A stretch of 62,892 nucleotides of DNA from CAYQIM01 sp964417555 (lineage in GTDB: Bacteria; Pseudomonadota; Gammaproteobacteria; Diplorickettsiales; Diplorickettsiaceae), in contig CAYQIM010000053.1 of the NCBI GenBank assembly GCA_964417555.1, positions 1-62,892 of the forward strand. Direction: 5' to 3'. The notes below the pieces were generated by a model that made no database searches, was not told the origin of the DNA, and worked only from the letters and a program-made list of their open reading frames with translations. Position 1 is the first letter of the stretch; each line of letters starts with the position of its first letter. The translations under genes were made by a program, and so were the position numbers. Shown here in pieces: positions 1 through 8,287 of this stretch.

Positions 1-258
1 ACACACTTTGCTTTCTTCTTTAATTGTTAATGAACTAATTCAGTCAGTCAGTCAGCTAACCAACCCGCCCAGGCCGTAAACCCAAGGCTTGCGCATTCTA
101 CCGGTTAGAAAAATTCTGTCAAGCACTACTAAACAAATTTTTAATGACTCATTTAAATCCAAGACGTATGTACTTAAGGAAATAATAATACAGATAGTTT
201 ATTATTAGCTAATAAAGATTAATTACTATCAACAATAATAATAAATAGAGGAGCGTTA
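1..258. other. AT-rich upstream region without a gene
   Basis: No convincing coding frame. A short tandem run of the tetranucleotide CAGT lies near position 40-55. An A/T-rich stretch leads into a GAGGAG-like ribosome binding site just before the gene at 259. Confidence 0.5.
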
Positions 259-1008
259 ATGCCAATTAATCTAAATCAATTAGAACGCCTTAGCATACAA
301 AAAACCTACCTCTTACTTGAACGTATTACTATTCCAAAAGAATTATATAATCCCCAATATGAATATGCATCACTCGATAAAACAAAGCTTTCCTCAGATA
401 ATATTAATCAATTCTTAGCAGCGATAAAAAATGAACTAAATTCTAGTTTAACTGAGCTGTTAAATACCGAAACAATAAACGCACTTTTTGCACTAGAAGA
501 AAATAACACGCTTAACGAAGCAATTGATAAACTTCGTCAAACACAAGAAACTTTAACGGTAGAGGTATTATGCAAACAATTAGCTGAATTTATCGATTTG
601 AGTCGATTACTACACTTTATCTCTATACCACCTGTATCAAAATGGTCTTTACTCAGCTATGTGCCATTGTTATTGAGAAATCAAACGAATTTGGAAAAAT
701 TCTCTGCTTTAATTAGACTAAAATTTAAACTTTTCCAAACCAATTTACTCGACTTTTTAACGACGACTCAAGAACAAAGTGATCTGCTAAAAACAATAGT
801 TTCAACTTTGATAACCGATTATCTACCACACGTCGCTGTAGCCAATTACCCTATGGCAATTCCACTAAGCAACTACGGTACCAGCGCGAAGCAACTACAA
901 GAAAAAATTGAAACGGTAGAAATACCTTTATTAACAAAAGCTTTTGAGGCTTATCAAAAAAGAATTTTAAACGTTGTTAATGAACAAGCGAGTCGCTATG
1001 CTAAATAA
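259..1008 (+). CDS. Hypothetical protein, helical, 249 aa
   Basis: I do not recognise this protein. It begins with ATG about 6 bases after a clear GAGGAG ribosome binding site. It is predicted largely alpha-helical, rich in Leu, Glu, Asn and Gln, with no signal peptide and no clear membrane span. The next gene starts inside its last codons, so the two are probably co-transcribed. A secreted effector or a lineage-specific cytoplasmic protein is possible, but nothing in the sequence decides this. Confidence 0.6.
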   Translation: MPINLNQLERLSIQKTYLLLERITIPKELYNPQYEYASLDKTKLSSDNINQFLAAIKNELNSSLTELLNTETINALFALEENNTLNEAIDKLRQTQETLTVEVLCKQLAEFIDLSRLLHFISIPPVSKWSLLSYVPLLLRNQTNLEKFSALIRLKFKLFQTNLLDFLTTTQEQSDLLKTIVSTLITDYLPHVAVANYPMAIPLSNYGTSAKQLQEKIETVEIPLLTKAFEAYQKRILNVVNEQASRYAK

Positions 1009-2110
1009 GGAATTAACTAAAGAAGAAATAAAGCATTTTATCGACAGACTGGAAAAATTAGAGACTCTAAGCTCTGACGCTGATACTTTAGAAAATAAGC
1101 TTTATCAATTTATTGCTTGCAGTCATTTTTCTTTTTTGTATGGAAATTTTTGTAGAAAAAATCCTTTATTCGCGCTCAGAAAGACAGCTACCCATAAACT
1201 AGTTAGTAAACGACTTAAGACGCTGTGTATCCGCGTCAACGATGCTTTGCTAAAAACCAGCTTAAATGAAAAAAAAGTTATTGATATCGTACAGGGATAT
1301 ATCCAATATTTAATAGCGGTAGAAAATTCAACAATGTCTGCAGTCGACCAAAGACTTGCTAAAGCAGGTTCTGGTTTTGACCTTAATGAAACTAAAAAAG
1401 AGGCACGAGGATTTAGGCTTGAATTAGAACAGCGACTTTCAGATCATCGGATCACGCTGCAATCAAGCGCAACAATTGTTCGACCTAATCCTACCATCCC
1501 ATTAACCGAACCTTTGATAAAAAAAGAAGAAAAGACTAAGCATTCTGATCAGGAAAGTGATCCTTTATCTAACCCATCTAACAAAGACTTAAAAGGTGCG
1601 ACAATTGCATTTAATCGCATGTCTGAACTTAGCTTAGAAGAAGAGGTTGAAGGATTTTCTAGAGATACTCCTCCATTAAAACCTATCAACGAATCTAAAA
1701 CAGATTTAAAAAGTAAGACAATTGAACCCGCGGTAATGAGCGAAGTTAGATCGGATGAATTCAAAAAATCGACTACAGAGACTAATAGCAAAAATTATTC
1801 TAATTTTATACATCGCCTAATGAAAATTTTAACAGGAATAGTGCGACGGTTTTCTACATGGGTTAATCAATTATGTTGTTGCACCCGACCCTCATCATTT
1901 GTATCGGAAACGGAAACGCCTATTGCTATCAATCCACAACCATACAGTGCTAATCCTAAACAACCACCGCTTCAGTTTACTATTAACGATTATGTCTACC
2001 AATCGCCTATACAAAAACAACAGCGACAACAAGCTAATCAGGGGATAGCATCAACAGAAAATCTAGAGGGGATTACTTCATCGATTAGCCTGAATAACTG
2101 GGGCAAATGA
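998..2110 (+). CDS. Hypothetical protein with low-complexity tail, 370 aa
   Basis: Not recognised. The chosen ATG at 998 overlaps the stop of the preceding gene; an earlier in-frame start at 974 exists but would overlap more. The first ~150 residues are helical. Residues ~180-270 are polar and low-complexity (Lys, Glu, Ser, Thr). Then comes a short hydrophobic/basic patch ending in LCCCTR and a Pro/Gln-rich tail. The Cys triplet after a basic-hydrophobic segment could be a lipidation or membrane-anchor site, which would fit an exported effector, but this is speculative. Its 3' end overlaps the 3' end of convergent rnhB by about 33 bases. Confidence 0.55.
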   Translation: MLNKELTKEEIKHFIDRLEKLETLSSDADTLENKLYQFIACSHFSFLYGNFCRKNPLFALRKTATHKLVSKRLKTLCIRVNDALLKTSLNEKKVIDIVQGYIQYLIAVENSTMSAVDQRLAKAGSGFDLNETKKEARGFRLELEQRLSDHRITLQSSATIVRPNPTIPLTEPLIKKEEKTKHSDQESDPLSNPSNKDLKGATIAFNRMSELSLEEEVEGFSRDTPPLKPINESKTDLKSKTIEPAVMSEVRSDEFKKSTTETNSKNYSNFIHRLMKILTGIVRRFSTWVNQLCCCTRPSSFVSETETPIAINPQPYSANPKQPPLQFTINDYVYQSPIQKQQRQQANQGIASTENLEGITSSISLNNWGK

Positions 2111-2647
2111 ACGTCGATGGATAGCGCTTGGGCCGCGTTCTTTTAAGCTCTGCAAGTGATAAGCTGTACCATAGCCTTTATGTTTTGCAAAACCATAGCC
2201 GGGATATTGCACGTCAAGTCTGCACATCTCGGCATCCCTATGTACTTTTGCCAAAATGGATGCCGCACTGATTTCTGCTATTTTTTGATCACCTTTAATA
2301 ATCGCCTGACTGGGACAACTGAGTTTAGGACAATGTTTACCATCGATTAAAACCAGTGTGGGTAATAAAGTTAATGCCCATACAGCACGCTGCATGGCTA
2401 ATAAGCTTGCTTGAAAAATATTGATATGATCAATTTCTTCGACTTCTGCACGTCCAATTGACCATGCTCTCGCGTATTGTTGAATTTTATTGGCTAAGTA
2501 TTCGCGTTTTTTAGGCGTTAATAATTTAGAATCCGCTAAACCGTCAATTTTTTTTTTGCTATCTAAAATAACTGCCGCCGCGATAACGGGACCTGCTAAG
2601 GGGCCGCGTCCTGCTTCGTCGACGCCTGCTATTACACCCATTATCAT
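2078..2647 (-). CDS. rnhB: Ribonuclease HII
   Basis: Removes RNA from RNA-DNA hybrids and misincorporated ribonucleotides from DNA, in the cytoplasm. The N-terminus carries the family signature GVDEAGRGPLAGPV with the first catalytic Asp and Glu. DSKLLTPKKR and the later SILAKVHRD segment hold the other metal-binding acidic residues. At 189 residues it has the normal size. The start could be either of two Met codons two residues apart. In related bacteria rnhB follows lpxB directly; here the ankyrin-like gene at 2724-3851 lies between them. Confidence 0.95.
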   Translation of the reverse strand: MIMGVIAGVDEAGRGPLAGPVIAAAVILDSKKKIDGLADSKLLTPKKREYLANKIQQYARAWSIGRAEVEEIDHINIFQASLLAMQRAVWALTLLPTLVLIDGKHCPKLSCPSQAIIKGDQKIAEISAASILAKVHRDAEMCRLDVQYPGYGFAKHKGYGTAYHLQSLKERGPSAIHRRSFAPVIQANR

Positions 2648-2723
2648 CGGCTTCTATTTTCCTAACCCATTTTCTTCTCAACTAATTTACCATAGTCTTA
2701 ACTACTACACACCTCTATCTCAT

Positions 2724-3851
2724 TTAAGCTACATTAGGCCCATAGCAGCAGCGTGGTTGAACCGTAGTATCATTAGCATCATTACTATTACTAGGTTTAA
2801 AGAAATGAGGAGTTACTGCAATTACTGCCTTGCTCTTAGGACTAATAATGCAAGCCGAGTTAAAAATTTCGCAAAATGCTTTAGTAAATTTATCTAAATC
2901 ACCAAAATTTTGGCGAAGCCGCTGCATATTAAATTTACTCTGCTCAGTGTCCCATCCTGATTTCTTTAATAAATCCTTAAATTCCGGTTGTTGCTGTACT
3001 TGTTCTGTACAAAGTACAGGAAGGAAAGTCGTAAAGAATTCCTTGGTATTCTTATTAATTAATAATACAATAAGCTCAGTACTTATAGTTTTTAATTCCG
3101 AACTCATTATTTGCTTGTCAAGCAAAATTTGTCTTTCCAAAACAGTTTTGATAATTTTTTCTCCAGGTATTTCCTTCTTGAGATCAGAAACGGAAAACGA
3201 ATTGCTTTTCTTTTCTAAACTCGTACTCGCTATATTTTTTACAATGACTATTAACGCAGCTAAAGCATAATGTTGAGCTTTTTTTTCTGCGGCTAATTGA
3301 ATAACCCTATCTAAAACGGTTTCACCCCCTATTACTTGTAAAGGGTTAGCGCCATGCGCTATAAGGCACTCTATACAAGCCAAATCGTTATCTTGAAAAT
3401 TTTTTCTGATTAAAGCATGCAGTGCATGCATGGGCTTTTCTCCTCTTCCCTCTTTAAAAAATGCATAGTCATCAACCTTTATCGAATAATCGCCTGCTAA
3501 CATTCTCTTTAAAAATATGTGTTTACTTTGCGAAACCACCCAAATCAAAGCCTTCTGCATGGATTGTTCTAACTTACTAATTACCTCTTCATCTTCTTCT
3601 TTCTTAATTTTGCTCTGGTGACTATCTAATAAGAAAAAGAAAATATTTTCTGCGTTACGGCCAATTGCTTGCTCTAACAAGTTCACATAGATTACTTTTT
3701 CACCTTTTTCCAAGGTCAAGGTTAGACAGTCAGAAGGCTGATAGCCAACTTTATTGAGTAAGCTAAGCAATTCCTGAATATCATCTTTTTTAAGCGTTTC
3801 AACAATTAATTTACTGGTCTTAACATCGAATGTAATGTCGCTACGTGGCAT
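2724..3851 (-). CDS. Ankyrin-like hypothetical protein, 375 aa
   Basis: A leftward gene with a GAGGTA ribosome binding site before its ATG. Most of it is unrecognised helical sequence. A segment around residues 160-190 (CIECLIAHGANPLQV followed by GGETVLDRVIQLA) has the ankyrin consensus pattern, and weaker helical pairs flank it. No signal peptide or membrane span. Ankyrin proteins in Legionellales are often Dot/Icm substrates, so an effector role is possible. It is inserted between lpxB and rnhB, which are normally adjacent, suggesting acquisition. The C-terminus contains a Cys-Cys pair nine residues from the end. Confidence 0.6.
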   Translation of the reverse strand: MPRSDITFDVKTSKLIVETLKKDDIQELLSLLNKVGYQPSDCLTLTLEKGEKVIYVNLLEQAIGRNAENIFFFLLDSHQSKIKKEEDEEVISKLEQSMQKALIWVVSQSKHIFLKRMLAGDYSIKVDDYAFFKEGRGEKPMHALHALIRKNFQDNDLACIECLIAHGANPLQVIGGETVLDRVIQLAAEKKAQHYALAALIVIVKNIASTSLEKKSNSFSVSDLKKEIPGEKIIKTVLERQILLDKQIMSSELKTISTELIVLLINKNTKEFFTTFLPVLCTEQVQQQPEFKDLLKKSGWDTEQSKFNMQRLRQNFGDLDKFTKAFCEIFNSACIISPKSKAVIAVTPHFFKPSNSNDANDTTVQPRCCYGPNVA

Positions 3852-4070
3852 ATATTTTTACCTCATTTTATATATAATTATCTGTTTAATATAAACAAAG
3901 AATGGCGCACAATAAATAAGCTAAACAGTAATAAAAAAACGACATGAGACCGATCTTTTTGGTAACGTTAGAGGCACTATGGTGACAAAAAGCATTCAGT
4001 TTTTTGATGGATCCCGCATCAAGTAGAGGGGAGACGATTCTGAGGATATATTGAATTCCATCATGTAAAA

Positions 4071-5243
4071 CTATGGAATCTCTTGCGGATAATTTAAAAG
4101 TTGAAGTATAGCATGCCCCGCTTTTTCACTGGCATTAGCACGCAATTGTTGATGCAATATTAAAAATTCTTTTTGCAGTGTAGTAACAATAGCTGAATTA
4201 TCTAAATAATAACATAATGCCTGGGCTAAATTTTCTGCTGTCGCCTGGTCTTGAATAAATTCAGGTACTAAGGTTTTACCCGCTAACAGATTAGGTAAAG
4301 CAATGTGATCCACGTTTATTAAACATTTTGCCATCCAATACGATAAACGACTCAAACGATAAGCAACGACCATCGGTTTTTTTAGTAGCATTGCTTCTAA
4401 AGTAGCGGTACCCGACGCTAATAAAACCACATCAGCAGCCGCCATGACTTGACGCGACTGCCCTTCTATCATCACAATAGGTAATTCCGGCGCAATCACG
4501 GATTTTAGCGCGGCAAATTGCGCAGTCCTTGCTTTGTTAACCATGGCGGCTACAAAAATAAGTGCTGGGTTTTTTTGATAACAGCGTTGCGCGGTTTCAA
4601 GAAAGGTACGACCTAAATAGTCAATTTCATTACGTCGACTACCGGGTAGTAAAGCAATGATTTTCGCTGATGGAGAAAGTCCTAACTGCTGTCTTGCCAG
4701 TAAGGAATCATTTTGTAAAGGGATGACATCAGCAAAAGGGTGCCCTACACATTCAACAGGGATATGGTGTTCTTGATAGAAGCGTTGTTCAAAAGGAAAA
4801 AGGGTAAGCATTAAATCAACCGCTTTGGCAATTTTTTTTAGTCGCCAACGCCGCCATGCCCAAACACTAGGACTGACATAATGTACGGTAGGTATACCCT
4901 GTTGTTTAAGTTTTTTTTCTACTGTCAAATTAAATTCAGGCGCATCAACACCAATAAAAATATCAGGCGGCGTTGAAATAAAATGCTGAATAAGTTGGCG
5001 GCGTAAGCGCAACAATGGCGGCAGTTGTTTAAGGATTTCACCCAGCCCCATCACCGAAAGCGCTTCCATAGAAAACAAAGAATGACATCCTTGTTTCTGC
5101 ATTTCGGGACCGGCTATACCTTCTGCAACAAACGATATCCCTTTTGCTTTTAATTGTTTGAGTAAATCTGCCGCTAATAAATCACCGGATACCTCACCGA
5201 CAACAACACCTATACGTAGCGGACGATTAACGAATAATGCCAC
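4071..5243 (-). CDS. lpxB: Lipid-A-disaccharide synthase
   Basis: Joins UDP-2,3-diacylglucosamine and lipid X into the lipid A disaccharide at the inner face of the inner membrane. It has the GT-B type N-terminal segment GVVVGEVSGDLLAADLL, SPSVWAWRRWR in the middle, and LLPGSRRNEI for the nucleotide-sugar site, over 390 residues, the usual length. Its start overlaps the end of lpxA by 17 bases, so the two are translationally coupled in the lpxD-fabZ-lpxA-lpxB order typical of gammaproteobacteria. Confidence 0.96.
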   Translation of the reverse strand: MALFVNRPLRIGVVVGEVSGDLLAADLLKQLKAKGISFVAEGIAGPEMQKQGCHSLFSMEALSVMGLGEILKQLPPLLRLRRQLIQHFISTPPDIFIGVDAPEFNLTVEKKLKQQGIPTVHYVSPSVWAWRRWRLKKIAKAVDLMLTLFPFEQRFYQEHHIPVECVGHPFADVIPLQNDSLLARQQLGLSPSAKIIALLPGSRRNEIDYLGRTFLETAQRCYQKNPALIFVAAMVNKARTAQFAALKSVIAPELPIVMIEGQSRQVMAAADVVLLASGTATLEAMLLKKPMVVAYRLSRLSYWMAKCLINVDHIALPNLLAGKTLVPEFIQDQATAENLAQALCYYLDNSAIVTTLQKEFLILHQQLRANASEKAGHAILQLLNYPQEIP

Positions 5244-6000
5244 GATCAGACTTTTTAAGTGCGTCGACCATCAGTTTGACTGGCGGATGTGTGGCGGCAA
5301 GCGCTACTAATTCTTCTAAGGCTTGTTCAACAGTTAAATTTCTACGAAAAATCATTTTATATGCCGAACGCAAAATACTGATTGTTTCATCGCTAAAACC
5401 ATTTCTTTTTAAACCTTCCTTATTAAGCCCACATACTCTAGCTTCATGGCCACCTTCGATCAGAACATAAGGTAAAACATTTTGTCGGATCATGCTGGAA
5501 GCCGCAATAAAGCTGTGTGCGCCAATCTGACAGAATTGATGTACCGCACTGTACGCACCCAAAATAGCATAATCTCCTACGGTCACATGACCGGCTAAGG
5601 CCACGTTATTCACAAAAATAGTATGATTACCAATAATACAATCATGTGCAATGTGTGATCCGACCATAAAAAGATTATGGTGGCCTATTTTTGTAACGCC
5701 TTTATCTTGTGTCGTACCTCGATTAACTGTGCAATATTCGCGTATAACATTATGATCACCAATTTCAAGCGTGGTTTTTTCTCCTTGATATTTTTTATCT
5801 TGTGGATCATCGCCTAAGGAGGCAAAGGGATAAATTTTATTAGCCGTGCCTATTCGTGTGGGACCTTTTAGAACCACATGGGAAGCAATTACCGTACCAG
5901 CACCAATTTCAACATCGGGCCCAATCAGTGTCCAAGGACCTACCGTTACGTTTTCTCCTAACTTAGCATTAGGATGCACTATGGCATGTGAATCAATCAT
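5227..6000 (-). CDS. lpxA: UDP-N-acetylglucosamine acyltransferase
   Basis: First step of lipid A synthesis: transfers a 3-hydroxyacyl chain from ACP to UDP-GlcNAc. The 257-residue protein is a run of hexapeptide (left-handed beta-helix) repeats from residue 1 to ~185, such as IHPNAKLGENVTVGPWTLIG, and a helical C-terminal domain. The catalytic His lies in SHIAHDCIIG. It overlaps fabZ by 4 bases upstream and lpxB by 17 bases downstream, a tightly coupled operon. Confidence 0.97.
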   Translation of the reverse strand: MIDSHAIVHPNAKLGENVTVGPWTLIGPDVEIGAGTVIASHVVLKGPTRIGTANKIYPFASLGDDPQDKKYQGEKTTLEIGDHNVIREYCTVNRGTTQDKGVTKIGHHNLFMVGSHIAHDCIIGNHTIFVNNVALAGHVTVGDYAILGAYSAVHQFCQIGAHSFIAASSMIRQNVLPYVLIEGGHEARVCGLNKEGLKRNGFSDETISILRSAYKMIFRRNLTVEQALEELVALAATHPPVKLMVDALKKSDRGIIR

Positions 6001-6464
6001 AGTTTAGTATCTTTTTTAGTGTCTTGTCCGGCACCCATCAGTACGGCTTTACAGACTATTTTATCTTCTACGGTTGCCTTAACCTTACATTTCCAAACGT
6101 CACCCTTAACATTTAACACTTCGGCTTCAATTCGCAGTTGATCACCAGGAACAACAGGACACTTAAAGCGTGCTTCATCAATACCGGCAAAAAGGTATAA
6201 AAAACCCTTTTTATCACGCTCTTTATTGGAATAAAGTGCCAGTATACCGGTTGCTTGCGCCATAGCTTCTAAAATAAGCACACCTGGCATGATAGGTTTG
6301 CCCGGAAAATGACCTAAAAAATAGGGTTCATTTACAGTAACATTTTTTATAGCCACAATTGATTTACTAGGCTCTATAGAAATGACTTTATCAATCATTA
6401 AAATAGGATAGCGTTGCGGCAAGTAATTTAATATTTCTTGTATATCCATTATTGTATTGCTCAT
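5997..6464 (-). CDS. fabZ: 3-hydroxyacyl-ACP dehydratase FabZ
   Basis: Dehydrates 3-hydroxyacyl-ACP in fatty acid elongation, competing with LpxA/LpxD for the same acyl-ACP pool. Hot-dog fold protein of 155 residues. The active-site His is in GHFPGKPIMPGVLILEA, and the catalytic Glu is in the same motif. It lies between lpxD and lpxA as in other gammaproteobacteria, overlapping lpxA by 4 bases. A second Met five codons in is an alternative start. Confidence 0.96.
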   Translation of the reverse strand: MSNTIMDIQEILNYLPQRYPILMIDKVISIEPSKSIVAIKNVTVNEPYFLGHFPGKPIMPGVLILEAMAQATGILALYSNKERDKKGFLYLFAGIDEARFKCPVVPGDQLRIEAEVLNVKGDVWKCKVKATVEDKIVCKAVLMGAGQDTKKDTKL

Positions 6465-6499
6465 ATTATTTTCTCAAATGAAATAGACTGTTAACGCAT

Positions 6500-7537
6500 C
6501 TACTCTTTAATTAATTTGTTCGCAAAAAAATGTTCAATTTTCTTTAATCTTTTAACAATGCTATCAAGCTGGCGAAATCGAGCGCTGTTTTTCTGCCACT
6601 CACGTTGCGGCTGTATGGATTGCGTTGAGGAATAAATTCCAGGCTTACAAATAGAATGAACAACGCTGGACATACCCGTAATCATCACATTATCTGTGAT
6701 TTCAATATGTCCATTGATACAAACGCCACCACCTATCAGGCAGCTTTTTCCAATACGGGCACTACCCGCAATTCCGGTACAACCCGCAATCGCTGTATTA
6801 GCGCCAATATGAACATTATGACCTATCTGAATCTGATTATCTAATTTAACGCCTTGACCAATAAACGTGTCTTCTAAAGCACCGCGATCAATCGTTACAT
6901 TAGCCCCTATTTCAACATCGTCACTAATGATGACTTTACCCAGTTGAGGAATCTTTACCCAATGTTCTTTTTCTTTTGCTAAACCAAAGCCATCACTACC
7001 TATAACGCTTCCACTGTGTATTATCACCCGTTTACCAATATGCGTATCGGCATATAAAGTGACATGGGGTTCTAAACGACTATTCGCGCCAATAATAGCT
7101 CCTTCACCCACACTACATCCCGAACCAATTACTACGCCTTCTTCTATACATACATTGTCAGCAATTACACAAAAAGCAGCCACGGCGACGCTGGAATGAA
7201 TCCTACACTGTTGGCCAATAATGGCTGTCGGGTGAATGCCTGTGGGTTGGACTTTTTGTTTTTCAAAAAGTTTAGCGATTTTTGCAAAGGCGAGATAGGG
7301 ATAATCGCTAACTAAACGATGACAAGGTGCATCATCAGCGTATTCTGCGCTGACAATAACGGCCGAAGCATTGGTAGAAGAAAGGTATTTAAGATAGCGC
7401 TTATTATCCAAAAATGAAATCTGACCTGGCTGCGCATTCTGCAAAGTCATTATCCCATTGATAGGACAATTGGGATCACCTTTTAATTCAGCACCAATGA
7501 GAGATGCTATTTCTTTTAAGCGATAGGTACGCTGCAT
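6500..7537 (-). CDS. lpxD: UDP-3-O-acylglucosamine N-acyltransferase
   Basis: Third committed step of lipid A synthesis: N-acylates UDP-3-O-acylglucosamine. Residues ~1-95 form the LpxD-specific uridine-binding domain. Then follow left-handed beta-helix hexapeptide repeats with the catalytic His in QIGHNVHIGANTAIAG, and a C-terminal helix. I use the ATG giving MQRTYRLKEIASLIG; an upstream in-frame ATG at 7567 lies inside a copy of the intergenic palindrome repeat and is unlikely. It is followed by fabZ after 35 bases. Confidence 0.95.
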   Translation of the reverse strand: MQRTYRLKEIASLIGAELKGDPNCPINGIMTLQNAQPGQISFLDNKRYLKYLSSTNASAVIVSAEYADDAPCHRLVSDYPYLAFAKIAKLFEKQKVQPTGIHPTAIIGQQCRIHSSVAVAAFCVIADNVCIEEGVVIGSGCSVGEGAIIGANSRLEPHVTLYADTHIGKRVIIHSGSVIGSDGFGLAKEKEHWVKIPQLGKVIISDDVEIGANVTIDRGALEDTFIGQGVKLDNQIQIGHNVHIGANTAIAGCTGIAGSARIGKSCLIGGGVCINGHIEITDNVMITGMSSVVHSICKPGIYSSTQSIQPQREWQKNSARFRQLDSIVKRLKKIEHFFANKLIKE

Positions 7538-7554
7538 GAACCAAGCTCTATGCA

Positions 7555-7643
7555 ATACTCTTCGCACTTGAATTTTTGGCGGCGTTACCGCTCAATTCGC
7601 CATTTCGCGGCACTTGCCAAAAATCCCATTGCTTGTGAGTATT
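7555..7643. repeat. Intergenic palindromic repeat, family A copy 1
   Basis: An imperfect inverted repeat filling most of the lpxD-skp gap. The left end reads ATACTCTTCGCACTTGAA then TTTTTGGC; the right end is GCCAAAAA, then CCATTGCTTGTGAGTAT, which is near-complementary. Two further copies are at 8206-8284 and 16830-16957. It may form an RNA hairpin that protects or terminates transcripts, or be a small non-autonomous mobile element. Confidence 0.65.
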
Positions 7644-7678
7644 ATATTATAAAAGTCAATTTAAGTTGCTAATATTTG

Positions 7679-8185
7679 CTAGGCCTTCTTTAGGGCATCC
7701 AAAACCTGTTGCGTAATATCGAGATCATTCTTCGCATATAAGGTACTGCCTTTTTGGATAACAAGATCAATTCCGGTTTGGGCAGCTAATTTGCTAACAA
7801 CTCCATCGAGTTGCTGACTAAAACCATGCAGTGAATCACTCTGTTGCTTAGAAAGATCTTTTTGAAAAGAAGCGACCATGCTTTGTACGTTGTTACGATC
7901 GGTCATAATCTTATTTTCTAACTTAGCACGATCATCAGCTTTCATCACCGCCGCATTCTTTTCTAAGTTCTGAGTTTCGTTCTGTAAATCACGTTGCGCT
8001 TGCATGATCTTATCTTGTCGACCTTTGAACTGAGCGGTTAGATTTTTATTAATCTTTTCAATTTGCGGAGCTTTTTGTAAGACCGCCTGCATATCGACTA
8101 CGGCCAACTTAACACCCTCTGCATGTGCATTGGCTGCTAATAGCATAAATAATGAGGCAAAAGGCAATAAATAAACATTTTTCAT
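7679..8185 (-). CDS. skp: Periplasmic chaperone Skp/OmpH
   Basis: Holds unfolded outer-membrane proteins in the periplasm on the way to the BAM complex. I start at the ATG giving MKNVYLLPFASLFMLLAANA, a clear Sec signal peptide with cleavage after AHA; the upstream in-frame extension reads into a repeat. The mature part begins GVKLAVVDMQAVLQ and continues as a Lys/Gln-rich coiled coil (about residues 45-120), the Skp tentacles. It follows bamA, its functional partner. Confidence 0.93.
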   Translation of the reverse strand: MKNVYLLPFASLFMLLAANAHAEGVKLAVVDMQAVLQKAPQIEKINKNLTAQFKGRQDKIMQAQRDLQNETQNLEKNAAVMKADDRAKLENKIMTDRNNVQSMVASFQKDLSKQQSDSLHGFSQQLDGVVSKLAAQTGIDLVIQKGSTLYAKNDLDITQQVLDALKKA

Positions 8186-8205
8186 TATCAGCTCCGTTAA
8201 ATACT

Positions 8206-8284
8206 TATACTCTTCACACTTTGAATTTTTAGTTGTGTTTCCGCTTCGCGGCACTTGCCAAAAAAGCTAGGGTGCTGTGAGTAC
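8206..8284. repeat. Intergenic palindromic repeat, family A copy 2
   Basis: Second copy, between skp and bamA. The left end is TATACTCTTCACACTTTGAA; the middle GCTTCGCGGCACTTGCCAAA matches copy 1; the right end is GCTGTGAGTAC. The skp upstream region therefore contains this element. Confidence 0.65.
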
Positions 8285-8287
8285 ACA